NCBI GenBank assembly: GCA_026874595.1
Contig: CM049313.1
Coordinates: 16,739,508 to 16,803,507, forward strand
Length of the DNA stretch: 64,000 nucleotides
DNA from: Sipunculus nudus
Lineage: Eukaryota > Annelida > Sipuncula > Golfingiida > Sipunculidae
Direction: 5' to 3'
Of this stretch, positions 39,103 to 52,222 are shown piece after piece. The notes beneath the pieces were generated by a model. It saw nothing but the letters and a program-made list of their open reading frames with translations. It was not told the origin of the DNA and did not search any database. Positions within the stretch are counted from its first letter, which is position 1. Each line of letters begins with the position of its first letter. The position numbers were made by a program, and so were the translations under genes.

Positions 39103-42100
39103 GTACAGCCCAGTGCCCGCACCTTGTTCTATTTCACGGGGGTCGCTTCGGGGCTCTGCACGCTCTGTATGCTGCATGTGGGTTCGGTGTTGCCCCATTG
39201 CAAGCAGTCATGATCCTTGAAAACTTGTTATAATTAATTTATAAGAATGATTTCCATGACCTTGTTTCAGCCCAGCCCTTGTTTAAACTTTAAATGTTCA
39301 TTAAAGTCAAGTAATATTTACAAATTCGCATATCTTTTTGTGGAAATTATATTTTTCATCTGGACCTCCCTGTTTACATAAAAAGCCCCCAATGACCATG
39401 TTTATAAAAGTTCATCAGAGCATACATAGGATGAAATGGCTCACTTTAATTGGCTCTGCAGCTGCCTTTGTTTGAAAGATTTTGCTATTTTGAACTCCCC
39501 AGTTTGTTTACATTTGGTTGCCATATTTTTCTGTATTAAATATAAAGAACCATGACTGATTGTAATTCGGGCTTTTTTATTCTGCATGTAGTTTCTTGTT
39601 GCAGGTTGTAGCACTGGATGCATGTGTTTGTATGTTCGCATTGGTTGTTGGTTATTTGCATGTGGGTTTACAATTATTTGATTTTTTCTTGTATTCAGTT
39701 TGCAGGGCTTTTAGTACACCAGTGACAGCCTGGGTCTGGACCTTGTTCTGCATTTTTCCAACGCTGAATTTTGTATTTCTTTTTAGTGATTTGTCATTGG
39801 TTGTTGGATCCAGCTTGTAGTGGTGGTTTAGAAAACCATACTTGGTGGAGAACCATGGGAGTTGGTTGCGTTTATATAAAATATACCAATATCCAGCAGT
39901 AGATGGGTTTTCAGTGCAGAAAGCTTGACATTATACATTTTATTGTTCAGCAAAGTGTGAACAGTTCAATCAATTTCCTACATAAGCATTCGCATCCTAA
40001 TCTCAAAAAGGTAATATTTTATGACATATACCTGATATATATAGACCTGGAGTCATTCTTGGGTTGAATCAGAATTTGATTGATATTTAACGTGAAATTG
40101 TATGAATTTGAATTTAATTTGATATAAGTATAAATTTAATTAATTACAGTTTAATTTGAAGTCCAGTGGCTCACACGAAGTGAGCTTATTGTCAAACAAA
40201 TGGCCCAGCTATCCCGGGTATTCCTTATATCTCAAATTACCATTGTAGCATATTTTAATTTGATATTGATGTTATTTTCCAGATTACAGTTTACATGCAT
40301 ATGCATTTTAATCCCTTACTGTGAAATTTTCATATCAGTACACTTGCTAAAGAAATATCTTGCTACCAAAAGTAAGCTGATGGTTTGAAAACCATTGGCA
40401 AATACCATGTTATTTAAAGCTAGACACTATACTTCATGTATATTGAAAATGCTTGGTATGTGGTATATGTCCCTTTGAAATTTTGAATTCAATTTAAACT
40501 TATAATAAAACTTTAAACTTGTAATAATTTATAAAGTGAACACTATTTTGTTCAAATTCTAAAAAATAGATTTTTGAGACCCAGGAACGGGGGTTCAACC
40601 CTTAAACAGAACTTGGTAATTTTTTTTAAAAAGAACTACTTGAAATCCATAAGTTTCTATTTTTCTTGTGTTCTGTGTATCCATCAAAATGCTTTATATG
40701 CTGACATTTACAGTTTAAGGCTTGGATTTCATATAGATTTGTATTTTAAATCGACATCCATATACAAACATCTTGTCCATAATGTGCTATTTATGGCCTT
40801 AACCTCTGAGATTAGATAACAGGTAATAAACTGAACAAGTTAACCTGAGATTCAGATACCAAAACATGCACTTAAATTCAAGTATTGTGGCTCCTTTAAT
40901 GGGGTTGGGTTTCAGTTTGAGTAGGGATCATGTGTATCTGTAAGCCATGTTACATTCCCGATTCTCATTTCACTCTTCCATAAGGATCTGGTCACTTGCA
41001 GATCCACCTGGAGAACATATACTTTAAACATCTTTTATAAAAACAAATATATAAGTTTGTTTGCAGATGAGAGAAAACATGGAAATAGTATTGATTGCTT
41101 TGATATTTTGTTGGTGTAAATAATATAGTGGGCTCACATTGCTTGGTCTGGTGGCTTCAGTAGATGCGTCAGCTTCTTTAGCTTTTCCATTGGCTGTCAT
41201 TTTATTATATTCCAACATTGTACCATCACCATGTTGTAATAATGTTCAGATAATTTTTCCTCTTTTATTTATGTGTTGTATTCTGTTTGTATTATGGTTT
41301 TACACTTTAATTTAATTACTGGTTACATGTACACTTGACATGTACAATTGTCTCTGATTAAAAAAAAAAACTTAAATTCTCATATTGCTCACATTGTGTC
41401 CCAGAAATGTGTGTGTTTGTAACTTAACATAAACTGTGAGAATTGTTTAAACTACATGGTCATTGTAAGGCTGGATATTTCAAACTTAATATTAGGTCAA
41501 AGTGGAAAAATCGGCATCTTTCTGCCATCCTGTATGCCTTGATTAGCATATTGGTAAGACTAAATAATTGATGTGGGTTTGTTTTAAACTGTTTGGAAGA
41601 ATTAGAAATTTTTTAAAAATCAAAATTCAGTGCTTCTGCACCTTTTAACAACTTTTGCAATTTATGAATGTTGCAAGCTTTTAATTCTCTTAAGCACATC
41701 TGCTAGACCCACAAATTGGCTTTCTATTAATATCATTTATAACTAGAATACGGGTAGTCGACAAGCGACTACTTGTATCCGCCTAAATCAGAGTGGAACG
41801 GGTGAAGTGTTGCATATTAGCATGGATATTTTATCCCATGGCAGACAAACAGATGGGAGCTGTGCAAACATGGCTGCAGGTGGCGCCACCAGTTTTGCGT
41901 ATGATAAAGAGCTATGTGAGATTTATACACATGCAAAATTTTGGCCCAATCGGTCAAACGGTTCCCTAGATATGAGCTTGGATGTCGCAGCGTAAACTTG
42001 ATTGTAGGTGGCGCCACCTGTCATAAAATCAGAAAAGCTATCCAGGATGTATAAGCATGCCAAATTTCAGGTGAATTAGTCAAACCACTGCAGAAATATG

Positions 42101-45100
42101 AGTGATTTTAACCCAAGGCAGACGAACAGATGGACACTGTGCAAACATGGTTGCAGGTGGTGCCACCATTTTCGGTGTATGTTATAAAGCTCTCCAAGGG
42201 CTACATTTGTGCAAAAAACTTTTCCTGATCGGTCAAACGGTTCCTGAGATATGAGCTTGGATGTCTGCAGCGTAAACGTGAATGTAGGTGGCGCCACCTG
42301 TCATAAAATCAGAAAAGCTATCCAGGATGTATACGCATGCTAAATTTCAGGTGAATTAGTCAAGTCACTGCAGAGATATGAGTGATTTTAACCCAAGGCA
42401 GACAAACAGATGGACACTGTGCAAACATGGTTGCAGGTAGCGCCACCATTTTTGGTGTATGTTATAAAGCTCTCCAAGGGCTACATTTGTGCAAAAGAAT
42501 TTTCCTGATCGGTCAAACGGTTCCTGAGATATGACTTTTGATGTCTGCAGCGTAAACGTGAATGTAGGTGGCGCCACCTGTCATAAAATCAGAAAAGCTA
42601 TCCAGGATGTATACGCATGCCCAATTTCAGGTGAATTAGTCAAGTCACTGCAGAGATATGAGTGATTTTAACCCAAGGCAGACGAACAGATGGACACTGT
42701 GCAAACATGGTTGCAGGTGGCGCCACCATTTTTGGTGTATGTTATAAAGCTGTCCAAGGGCTACATTTGTGCAAAAGAATTTTCCTGATCGGTCAAACGG
42801 TTCCCGAGATATGAGCTTGGATGTCTGCAGCGTAAACGTGAATGTAGGTGGCGCCACCTGTCATAAAATCAGAAAAGCTATCCAGGATGTTTACGCATGC
42901 CCAATTTCAGGTGAATTAGTCAAGTCACTGCAGAGATATGAGTGATTTTAACCCAAGGCAGACGAACAGATGGACACTGTGCAAACATGGTTGCAGGTGG
43001 CGCCACCATTTTTGGTGTATGTAATAAAGCTCTCCGAGGGCTACATTTGTGCAAAAAAATTTTCCTGATCGGTCAAACGGTTCCCGAGATATGTGGGTTT
43101 ATGTGTGGAAACAGACGCACAAACGGACGCAGAGCGCAAAGGAAAGGTCAGAGGTCAAAACAAAATCGGGGCGCAGCAGTTCACATGTGACCCGAACATA
43201 ATCCCGGGTTTCGGAAAATTCCGCCCAGCGGTTACGGAGGAGTTCTCCGGACACCTACGCGGCGGCGGCGGCGGCGGCGGCGGCGGCCAGCTGAAAACAT
43301 AGTATCCGCAAAACTCTGTTTTGGCGGATACAATTATATGATGTTGGTATCAGAAATGGTGTTCACCATAGTCTCATAGATATTAATTTGCCACTGTATT
43401 AGTGTCATCAAAATAAGTAACTATTCATGAAAACAAAAGATCTTCACAAAGGATGAACACTGGTTCATCTCAGCTATATTTGTCTTCTTTACCATGTTCA
43501 ACGTGATCATTTTCATGGACACTTGAAAATGTACCCGCTTTATTGGTTAATCAATGAAGCAGTTATAAAATGGTGCATTAATGCACATATTCAAGAGGTT
43601 TTCTTCTGGTTAAAATAGTGCAGTTTAGGCAAGGGTGTCCTGCACATGATATTCTTAACAGCTGATCTGGATGGTGCAACTAAATTTATTCTTTTTACTT
43701 CTATACCTAACAGTATTCCACCTCTCACATGTTTCAGGTATCACCTTTTCTAAGGCCATGCATATCTTCACCTCTTGCTCATTGTTCAAGCTCTGTCATA
43801 TTCCTAAAATAATTGTTCAAACCACAGCATTTCTGCCTCTGAATCCCTGCTTACCTCAGCTATCAGAACAGTTAGTGACAACTGATGTGTACATATTAGT
43901 TATCTTCAAGATCAGAGAGTATCAGCTAATACATGAAATAAAAACGTCTCAATATTTAAATTTGGAAAAGTAAAATTCTGATAATTGATGTGTGGAAAAT
44001 TGTGTCCCATAAATATAACACATCTTTTGCTCATTCATATGTTTGTCTATTTCTCCCCAAAATTTTCAAATAGTATCATCCTTAATGTTAATCTGTGATT
44101 TAAATGTTGTAACTTTAGTTTTGGACAGTACATGTCCATTTCCTTATTTCATGGTCATAACTGGACACCATGGGTTGGCAGGATTCTAGCCAAATTAAGT
44201 GTGGTCTGAACAAATTGACATTTGGGCAATATGAATCAGAAAACAATGAGTTTAAGATGAACCTGTCAGTAATATTTGTGATCTTTTATAATCTACCAGG
44301 TACATCATTCTGAATGCCTGACTGGCTTCAGCATGGTTATGCAGGGTCGTCAGTATAAATTTTAAAATTTTATGTCTCAGAAGAAAAAGACCCTGTCAGT
44401 TCGGATTATTGCTTATTAAACTTGATAAGACCTGTATTACCTGCTCTTATTGATTAGAGTATTCTTGGCTCCATACCAGCGTCCTAGTGACATGAGACTA
44501 CAAATCCTTTCTATAGAAAGCAGTGGTTCAGTGAAATGATTTACATAACAAATGTAGCATGACCATCATTAAGTGTGTAGAGTCTGATTGGCTTTTGAAT
44601 TTGTTTGCCTGGATATAGTATGTCGGTTTAACGTATGTTTATTCATAATTATCTGTTAATCATTCCTCTCAACAAGGAAAGCCTTTATATCCTTGTGTGA
44701 ACAGTTTGGTTTTACTGAAAGTAGTAATTGTTGTTATCCAGGTTCTGGCAACTTGCATTAATTTGTTGTCACTGCTTGCAGTTTGAATGACCTTCAGTAA
44801 TGAATAATTCATGAACAGCTGAACAAATCATCCTTGATTTAAATGTGTGATTGTAGATTTTTGCAAATCCAGTATTTTCCAAAATAAGTATTTGGGGAGA
44901 GAATTCTGAACACACAAAATGAAAATGTTTCAAATTCCAGTATATTTAGAGACAGAAAATAAAATGTTTACTGCAGTGTCAATTATTTAAATGAGAATAA
45001 TTAAAAATAATTTACTAGTTTTTTTTTACCTAAAAAGTGTTTAAAACATTTAAGATTTAACAGGATAAAACTTAAATGTCAAAAGTTAGGAATTTCCTGA

Positions 45101-45398
45101 GGGAAGTGCTATATTTTATATGAATTCATACAATTTCAGTCATTAGAAGTAAGGTAGAAAGGTTACTTAAGCTGATTTTGAATGTTACAGCTGGTCCATT
45201 TGTTGAAGTTGGTCGGACATCTAATTCAGAAAAAGGTCCAGTAGCAATGGATGAATTCAGAAACGTGGGCTCTCTTAATAAACTAAAGGAGAGTGGCTTT
45301 GATTTTATCAGAATCACTAACAGGTTCTATATTTAATTGCATACAGGTTATTATGAGAAACATGATTTTTCTGACAAACGTGTCTGTTATTCCTTCAG
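39103..45398 (+). other. Intron of casein kinase 1 gamma
   Basis: About 6.3 kb, phase 0. It contains the second Helitron-like element in inverted orientation (41743-43341) and a weak possible minus-strand exon at 41198. An open stretch near 45190-45335 lacks a usable donor and was not accepted as an exon. Confidence 0.8.
41743..43341 (-). mobile_element. Helitron-like non-autonomous element, copy 2 (inverted)
   Basis: Minus orientation, 1599 bases. Reads from 5' TCATATAATTGTATCCGCC to the 3' hairpin AGTCGCTTGTCGACT and CTAG. The host bases are A before and T after, exactly the A|T insertion expected of Helitrons. The interior has a 280-base repeat with GGTGGCGCCACC at 42007, 42287, 42567 and 42847 and a (GGC)n run at 43258-43287. 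It also carries a perfect DR1 AGGTCAGAGGTCA at 43145. Confidence 0.75.
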
Positions 45399-45508
45399 GT
45401 GATGAGTTCCATGAACGGCGGAGAAAATGCCCAGGATGACCACATCGGGGGAACGTCCAACACACCCATTGCACAGCAGACAGAAGTTGAGGTCGTGGAC
45501 GAAACCAA
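45399..45508 (+). CDS. CSNK1G: Casein kinase 1 gamma, conserved pre-anchor tail exon
   Basis: Acceptor tattccttcag, donor gtgggt, starts in phase 0 and ends with two bases (AA) of a Lys codon. It encodes [18 protein letters not shown], then [19 protein letters not shown]. This matches the VVSSTNGEL...DDPTAG.SN.PI....EVEV.DETK block found just before the C-terminal cysteines in CK1 gamma. The trailing AA can be completed by the initial G of either of two downstream last exons, giving ...DETK-CC in both cases. The site is the branching point for the alternative ends of the gene. Confidence 0.93.
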
Positions 45509-46656
45509 GTGGGTTTTGTTCTATTTTGTCTGTCAAGAGTTTTTGTTATAAAAACGTCCTCAACAGGATTTGAAATTGTTGAAATAATGTCTGGGACAAC
45601 ATTTTACAAACGTGTTTGTAGGATAGAATTCTTAATATTTTACCAATATTTTTGCTGTTACAAACACAAACTAAAAATGTTATGCTTGGCAGAAAAAAAC
45701 CCAGAAAAAACAATGAAATAATTAAATATAATAAAAAAATAAAATATAATAAAAATATAATGAATAATACAATATTCTCATGATATTAAATATATTATCA
45801 TATGCCATTTATAATCATTATATAATAAAAATAACAAAAAGAAAAATATTTATGTGGTAATGATAGGTGACAGAGTATTTTGGGTGGCTGTTGTGAGAAG
45901 TTTAATTATTTGTCATCAGCCTGTGTCTGGCAACTGTTTATTGATAAACTGTGGATACTTTTATGACAAGAAAAAGTATAACATTTAATTAACCACACAT
46001 TGCAGCAATTGGCAAAGGTTGAAAAGGAGTACTAGCATTATTGCATCATCCTGGTAAAGACAACAAAAAGGGCAGGATTCAGGTCACTTAATTTGCATTG
46101 AAATAGCTCCAATTTTGCAGTGTCCTGTCTATTACAGGTTAAGAATAATCTAAAAATCTTGTTCTTATTGTTGCACCTGTTAATGAAGATGACCTTAATT
46201 TTTTTTGTATAAAAATTATAAATATAGCCATCAGTTATCAAATTTGTCATTGTCAGGGAAATGATAATCACTGATGCTTGTCAGAGCCATCAGTAATCAT
46301 TGATTCTTGTGAGAGTCATCTATAATAGTATTGATTCTTGTCAGAGCCATCATTTATCATTGATTCTTGTCAGAGCCATCAGTAATCATTGATTCTTGTC
46401 AGAGACATAAAAAAATTATTGCTTCTTTTCAGAGTCCGTCATGATCATATTGTCCCTTTTGCATCTACAGATGTCTCATACTGCTTGGTTATCCTGATTT
46501 TAGAAACAATAATCAAAGAATTTCATTCATGCTTTTATTTTATAAGCAAAGGATAGTTTCCTGATGATGCTGTGAGTCCATGGTCAATAAGATGTGAAGT
46601 CCAATTATGGTCATAAGATAATGTCACTGATCGGTTTCTTTTAATCTTTCCAACAG
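45509..46656 (+). other. Intron before last exon A
   Basis: About 1.15 kb. It is very AT-rich in its first half and carries a roughly 32-base tandem repeat array at 46268-46440, about 220 bases before the acceptor of last exon A. Confidence 0.85.
46268..46440 (+). repeat. Short tandem repeat, about 32-base unit
   Basis: Five to six copies of TTGATTCTTGTCAGAGCCAT separated by CAGTAATCA-like sequence. Lies in the intron upstream of last exon A. Confidence 0.75.
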
Positions 46657-46705
46657 GTGCTGCTTCTTCCGACGACGCAAGAAAAAGAAGTCCCGGCAAC
46701 GTTAG
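46657..46705 (+). CDS. CSNK1G: Casein kinase 1 gamma, last exon A (CCFF anchor)
   Basis: Acceptor taatctttccaacag. The first G completes the Lys codon, followed by CCFFRRRKKKKSRQR and a TAG stop at 46703-46705. It corresponds closely to the vertebrate CCCFFKRRKRK.xQRHK end. In CK1 gamma the Cys residues are palmitoylated and the basic run holds the kinase at the plasma membrane (established for the family). One Cys fewer than in vertebrates is visible. The 3' UTR would begin at 46706 and is AT-rich; I see no clear AATAAA close by. Confidence 0.9.
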
Positions 46706-47322
46706 CCAACAGACAACAGCTGAAGATATTGGACAACCTGTGATTGGCCCTGCATACCCTACATATATATATATTAATATATGTGTGTTTATATACATAA
46801 ATACATGTGGACACTGTGCAGAGACAGGGCCGCTCACTCACACTGCTTTAGTTTTGTTTGCTAGGTGCTGAGGTAGCAAGGATACTTAGATATACAAGAC
46901 TCCATTCTGCATGCCTCGTGTGGGTTTAGTCTACCAATGGTAGAACTGTTTTGTCTGACTTAGTGCATGTTTGTATCCAACCTACCAATGTCTTAATGTT
47001 CAGGCAATATTCAGATAAGCAGGCACAGATAAGGGCCACCCTGTTGAATCATTATAAAAATTCCTGTGACCTAGGGATTCAGTTGTTTATTTAGGTATTT
47101 GGAACAAAAAAAAAATGTACTACTCTGGCATGGTCTGCTGCTGTGGTGTGGTTTGGGACTGCATTGGTAGAAGCAGATGTTGAGAATATTTTAACAGTTC
47201 ATTCAGTGGAGTTAATGGACAGTTTAACATCTGTGTGTTGGTGGAGTGTCAGTTTATATTTATTGTACATATTTTCTAACAACTGCGGTGTACAGCAAAG
47301 TAGCAGTTATTCTTAGTGTTTT

Positions 47323-47396
<74 letters not shown>

Positions 47397-47859
47397 TTTA
47401 TACATATATGGTTTTGAAATTATGCATTCCAGCATTGTACAGACAAGTAACACCTAAGTTAGACTAAACCCGCATGTTGGTTTCGTTGAGCTCGGGACAT
47501 ATAATACAAGAAAGCCATGGCACACAACATAGGCTGTAGAGAAGAACTCTGAGCACGCCTTGACCACCCCTGTTCCTGGAGTTCCACTCAGATTCCACAT
47601 GAACAATTAGATGAGTTTATTACAGACCAGAGGGGTGGAAGCCTTCCTGCAGACAGCCTGCAGGAGATAACAAGCTCAGCATCGTTTGTTTTATTTCTGG
47701 CTGATATTTTCAGGATTATTTAATTGATCCATTTCTTTGTAGCCGTACACTAACTGTACCCTTGCAGATTAAATTCTTTTGCAAATTCTCCCGTATATGG
47801 TGCCCGTCACGTGTCCCTGTGCAAAAATTTAGTAGTGACTTCCTGTTTGTCGCACTTAG
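46706..47859 (+). other. 3' UTR of exon A and/or intron before last exon B
   Basis: If exon A is used, this starts its 3' UTR; if exon B is used, it is part of the intron. It carries a long (TA)n tract at 47326-47393. No strong AATAAA was seen, so the exon A poly(A) site is undetermined. Confidence 0.6.
47326..47393. repeat. (TA)n microsatellite
   Basis: About 68 bases of alternating A and T between the two alternative last exons. Confidence 0.95.
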
Positions 47860-47917
47860 GTGTTGTGGCTGTTTTCGCACTAAGAAGAAAAAACGGAAAA
47901 CGAAGAGGTCCAAATGA
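47860..47917 (+). CDS. CSNK1G: Casein kinase 1 gamma, alternative last exon B (CCGCF anchor)
   Basis: Acceptor tttgtcgcacttag, then G completing the same Lys codon, CCGCFRTKKKKRKTKRSK and a TGA stop at 47915-47917. Phase, the paired Cys after Lys, and the long Lys/Arg run all parallel last exon A, 1.2 kb upstream. The most direct reading is a duplicated, mutually exclusive last exon giving a second membrane-anchor isoform with three cysteines. It could instead be a decayed duplicate no longer spliced in, but the frame and splice site are intact. Possible poly(A) signals further on are AATAAA at 49160 and 52131. Confidence 0.75.
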
Positions 47918-50900
47918 TACTATGCTTCTGACTGGGAACATGATACAATGTCTGGACTGGCCTGAGGGGCAGAGTGAGCACCCTCACATACAGACGATGA
48001 GGACTTGGACAGGCAGACACCTCTTACAGCCTGTCCTGCTAAACCAGTAACTTGTATTTGTTATGGTTTTGGTAGTAACTGTCACTGAGAGTCGCTGTAT
48101 TAAAAATCAGGTATCTTCTTCAAGAAAGGCATCCTTCTCACTCTGTCAGGATGTCTGGCTCAGGATTTGCATGTTAAGCTAAGATTCCATACGTACGGAA
48201 TGCGGCGCGCAGAATGCTTGTTAAGAGATTTCATATGTACCAGAATGGCAGCGTGCATATTTTCTGTGTTGGTCCCGCTTACCATGTGGCCTAGGTAAAA
48301 TTTGCTACATTAAGCAAATCATTTTGCTGATTACACTGTCCACATGCCAGATCCATGCATATGGAATTTCACTTAACTTATTTAGTCAATATCAATTTTA
48401 ATCTGCATGCCTGATCTGCATTCTGTGCATATTGAATCGTAGCTTATAAGGTCCCAATAATTTGATTATACACCAAAATATGTTAAATCATTTCAAGTTT
48501 TGGCCCCTAAAATTTGATTCTCTTGGATGGAGTTAACTTCAGCTTTAACCACAAATGTTCAAACATTCCATGTGCCCTTTTTGATAGTTTTTAAGTGCAG
48601 GAATTGAAAAATTGTACTAGTCGGTCAGTCATAGTATGATATTTTTTATCGTAAAGTAACAGAATATTGGAAGAGATTCTTTGATTTGTAAGGAAATCTT
48701 CTTTAACATCAGTTAAGGGTAAATGCTGGAAGTGCAAGTTTTTGTCAGTATGTACTGCCTGTGGTAGATTCAGTTCATTTAGGTACTAAAAATTGATTTC
48801 TGATCAAGTTTCATTCTGGGAAAGGATCGGATATCATGGTCCTAGTCAGACGAGTAGGTTTTGTTCATTATGTATATAAGCACCCATATGTAGGTATTTC
48901 GGCCTTTGGCACATTCAGACGTCATGTCACATACGTGTTCTCATGCTCATCGTAAATGTCAGTGAAGTGTATGGTCCGAATGGTCAATCATTTTGAACAT
49001 GGTATGAGAAATTGTACATATTTATCAGCTGAGGAGATTTGCATGTACATTATGATGTTATATTACATTAATGCGAGCTTTCATAACTATTTCAACACTT
49101 AGAGTAATCCTGCTCAGTCAGTCCAGGTTGAGCCTTCACTTTACATCACAAAAAAAAATAATAAACCAACAGAGGAATGAGCAAAAAAGTTCACAGTACC
49201 TTTAAAGAAATCGTGACACCCTCGGTTTGCATTTCTGTCACAGGTCACATAGTCTTTGAAACCAAAGAAATCTTTCCCACTGTGCTTATATCTGGAATAT
49301 ATTAATGAAGTTCTCCAGGTTTTGGAGATTAGAGCAAGTTTAATATTTCCAGTTGTGCCATTGCCCCCCCCCCCCCCTGTAATCGAGGACTCATATGTAT
49401 GTGTGATAAAAAAAATATTACATGGAGCCAAAAGATCAAGAATGTGATATTGAAATGTATGTAACATATATGAAAGATTCCTGGAGGATCGGTTTACTCA
49501 AGGTGTGGGCACCCACAGAATTAGTATCAGTATCTGCTGTAGGGACGTGAAGATACAGGATACTTCATGCATGATGATGCACGATACATCGCGATCTAAA
49601 GTCAAATTATGTATCGATATCGTACAATGTCCCGCTTTCGATACGTTTATGATATTTGATCGCCTTTTTACAAACGACATTATTATTCCAACACTGAATA
49701 ATTTAAAAAAGTGCCTAAGCGCCAAATAAGGTATGACAGATGGAACGTCATTGCTCAGTAGTGTCATTAGTGTTATGGGATGTGATGGGCTAAGTGTTTG
49801 GAAATAGATTTTATTTATAGTTAAGACGTGAATTCTGTAAGAGACGGTTTAGTTTATCTTTTGACAAAATTGGAAGAACATCAGCTACCAATTTAAACTA
49901 TAAATATACCATACATGTATCCTACTGTGCATTTTATCATAAGCGAAGTATTGTGTTTCATTGCATACCTTATCTGCAGAAGATTGATATTGTTACTTAA
50001 TGTTAATTATGGCAGCCCACAGCTTACGTCAGTTCCGAGACGGAGTCCAGGACTATTAGTCCTGTCCTGCCCTTCATTGCTATGACACGGACAGGAGAAG
50101 CCCAGGAATGTATTAAAGTCAGTTATTCTGACGCGTGTAATTTGCTGTTTAACACTGATTTAGGAAATAGTTGACACTGTTAACTGTTCACCCATGTAAC
50201 TAATCGGTGTTAGGAAAAGACACTTGGTTTCCTGCATCTCTGTTTGTTATTTTCCAACATCTGTGTCTTGTGTGGTGTGGTTGCTTCCTAAACTGCATCT
50301 GGTGGTGAAGGATCATCCCAGTTGGACGATGTCCATATAGAAGATATTGTTTACTGTTTGGATTAATACAGATGGACGATGTTCAGTTGGACGACTTAAA
50401 ATTTTGGCACAAAGTCTGGGAGATTTTAAAAAAAGGACACATTTCTAAATAAAAACAAATTAGTTGAATGAATATTCATCCAAACTTCATCATCCAACTG
50501 AATGTCCTCCCATTTTAGAATTAAAAAAAAGTGGACTCGTCCAACTGGCATGCACTTGTAGTAAGTAGTACACCAGCGAACATTCGTCTTGCCATTGCTG
50601 TACAGAGTTGTGCACACAGGATACTTCGTGTCAACCTCATTCCACGTCGATATTTTTAAGTTCATGTACTGATGCATGTTAAATCAGGCTTGAATTGATA
50701 GCATAGAATGTCTGTAATTCAGCAGTATATTTTTACTTTAGCTTACGGGAAGCACAAGCTTTGTATAAGATAATATAGAATATTACGGCAGCGCCTGATA
50801 TGGATGATAATATATGAAACAATACATCCGTGTTTAAGTACATTGACGCGTTAAGAATTGGATCAGTACCGTAGGGTCAGCGCTGATATTCTACTAAGTT

Positions 50901-51128
50901 CATTTACTTAAGGTATTTTCGTGCCATCCAGCAGAATATAATTAAAGCTTAACAGCGCGTCAGTTTTCCATTTGCCATTTATCACAATCAGAAACTAGTG
51001 GTTTATCAGAAAATTGTTTTAAAATTCTAAAAATAAAAAATGTGAAACAATACAATGGGGAGATGGCACTGATTCCATTTTATACCCAACTGTAAGTACC
51101 AACGGTCATTTATTCAAACAAGAAGCAA

Positions 51129-51151
51129 CCCCCCCCCCCCCCCCCCCCCCC
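51129..51151. repeat. Poly-C tract
   Basis: 23 consecutive C. Similar runs of 12-18 C or G lie at 23973-23990, 49364-49377, 55743-55759 and 56191-56202; poly-A runs lie at about 53583-53605 and 62326-62344. Confidence 0.9.
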
Positions 51152-52146
51152 AAAAAGAAGGATTTTTGAACCTTGGTTATCCCTCTAAGATTACAGCTTC
51201 CAGCATCATGTAAAGTTTCCTTATTTCTCAGTCTACTCCTTCTGGAAAGCTAACCAAGGCTGCCTCCTGGACACTATTTTTGCCATTAATCGAGACACTG
51301 CAGAACCGTGGGTTTCTGTATATTGCGATACGTTACCAGTTTCATTTTAATTGTCAGCTGATGTATGGTAGAATGGTGGATAAATGTATGATCATGGTTT
51401 ATTTATTATTTATGTGATTGTATGTTTAAAGAACCGAACTGTAACCAGCCTCTGTAAATACTTGTGTAAGGATCCCTGTGCTGGGCTCAAGCACAACGCC
51501 CAGTCAGATCATCATGGTCTTATTGAACTTGGCTGTTCAGATTATTTTTTCACGATATGTATACTTTCATTATTACCTTAGTGGCCACAGTTGTTACGTA
51601 ACAGGCCACGTGATGTTACGAAAACGGAGAGGACAGAAACAATTGGCATCGCGAAAGATTTTCTTCTTATGATGAAACTATTTGTTCCAAAAGAAATGCG
51701 AATATCTTACGATACACGGTGTTTTAATGGTCAGTAGGGTACAATAATAGGATTACAGTGCTAGGATTATTACTCCAGAAAACGATGTATGAATCTTTTG
51801 ATTTAGAAGGAACTCTATTTTACAGACTCGCAGGATATTGCAGTGGTTATGTTAAAGTGGAGATAATTTTAAATGGTACTTTCACATAAATTGGATAAGA
51901 ATGCGCACAATCAGGTTTTAAGATCTGGTACCGGTACGCAGGAGTACAGTTGTACTAGAGTTCAAGCATTCTGGTATTTTAAATATGTTGACGGGAACAG
52001 GGGTGGTAAATAGGAATTCTTTCTCATATAGCACTGCACAAAATGAGGAATGAAGAAATGATATATTAACAGTATTTTTGTCTAATAATGCCCTGTTTAT
52101 TCTCAGACTCTCCATCAGAAGATGTACATTAATAAAGTTCGATTAA

Positions 52147-52149
<3 letters not shown>

Positions 52150-52214
<65 letters not shown>
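52150..52214. repeat. (TA)n microsatellite
   Basis: About 65 bases of alternating A and T, just after an AATAAA at 52131-52136. Confidence 0.95.
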
Positions 52215-52217
<3 letters not shown>

Positions 52218-52222
52218 CATAT

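Noticed and set aside
45184-45335. Open plus-strand stretch before the exon at 45399, looked at as an extra kinase tail exon
   Set aside because: It has an acceptor-like ttacag but no usable donor before its stop, and it does not resemble the CK1 gamma tail.
47246-47467. Open frame across the (TA)n tract with an Ile-Tyr run
   Set aside because: Pure microsatellite translation; the same happens at 56631-56825.
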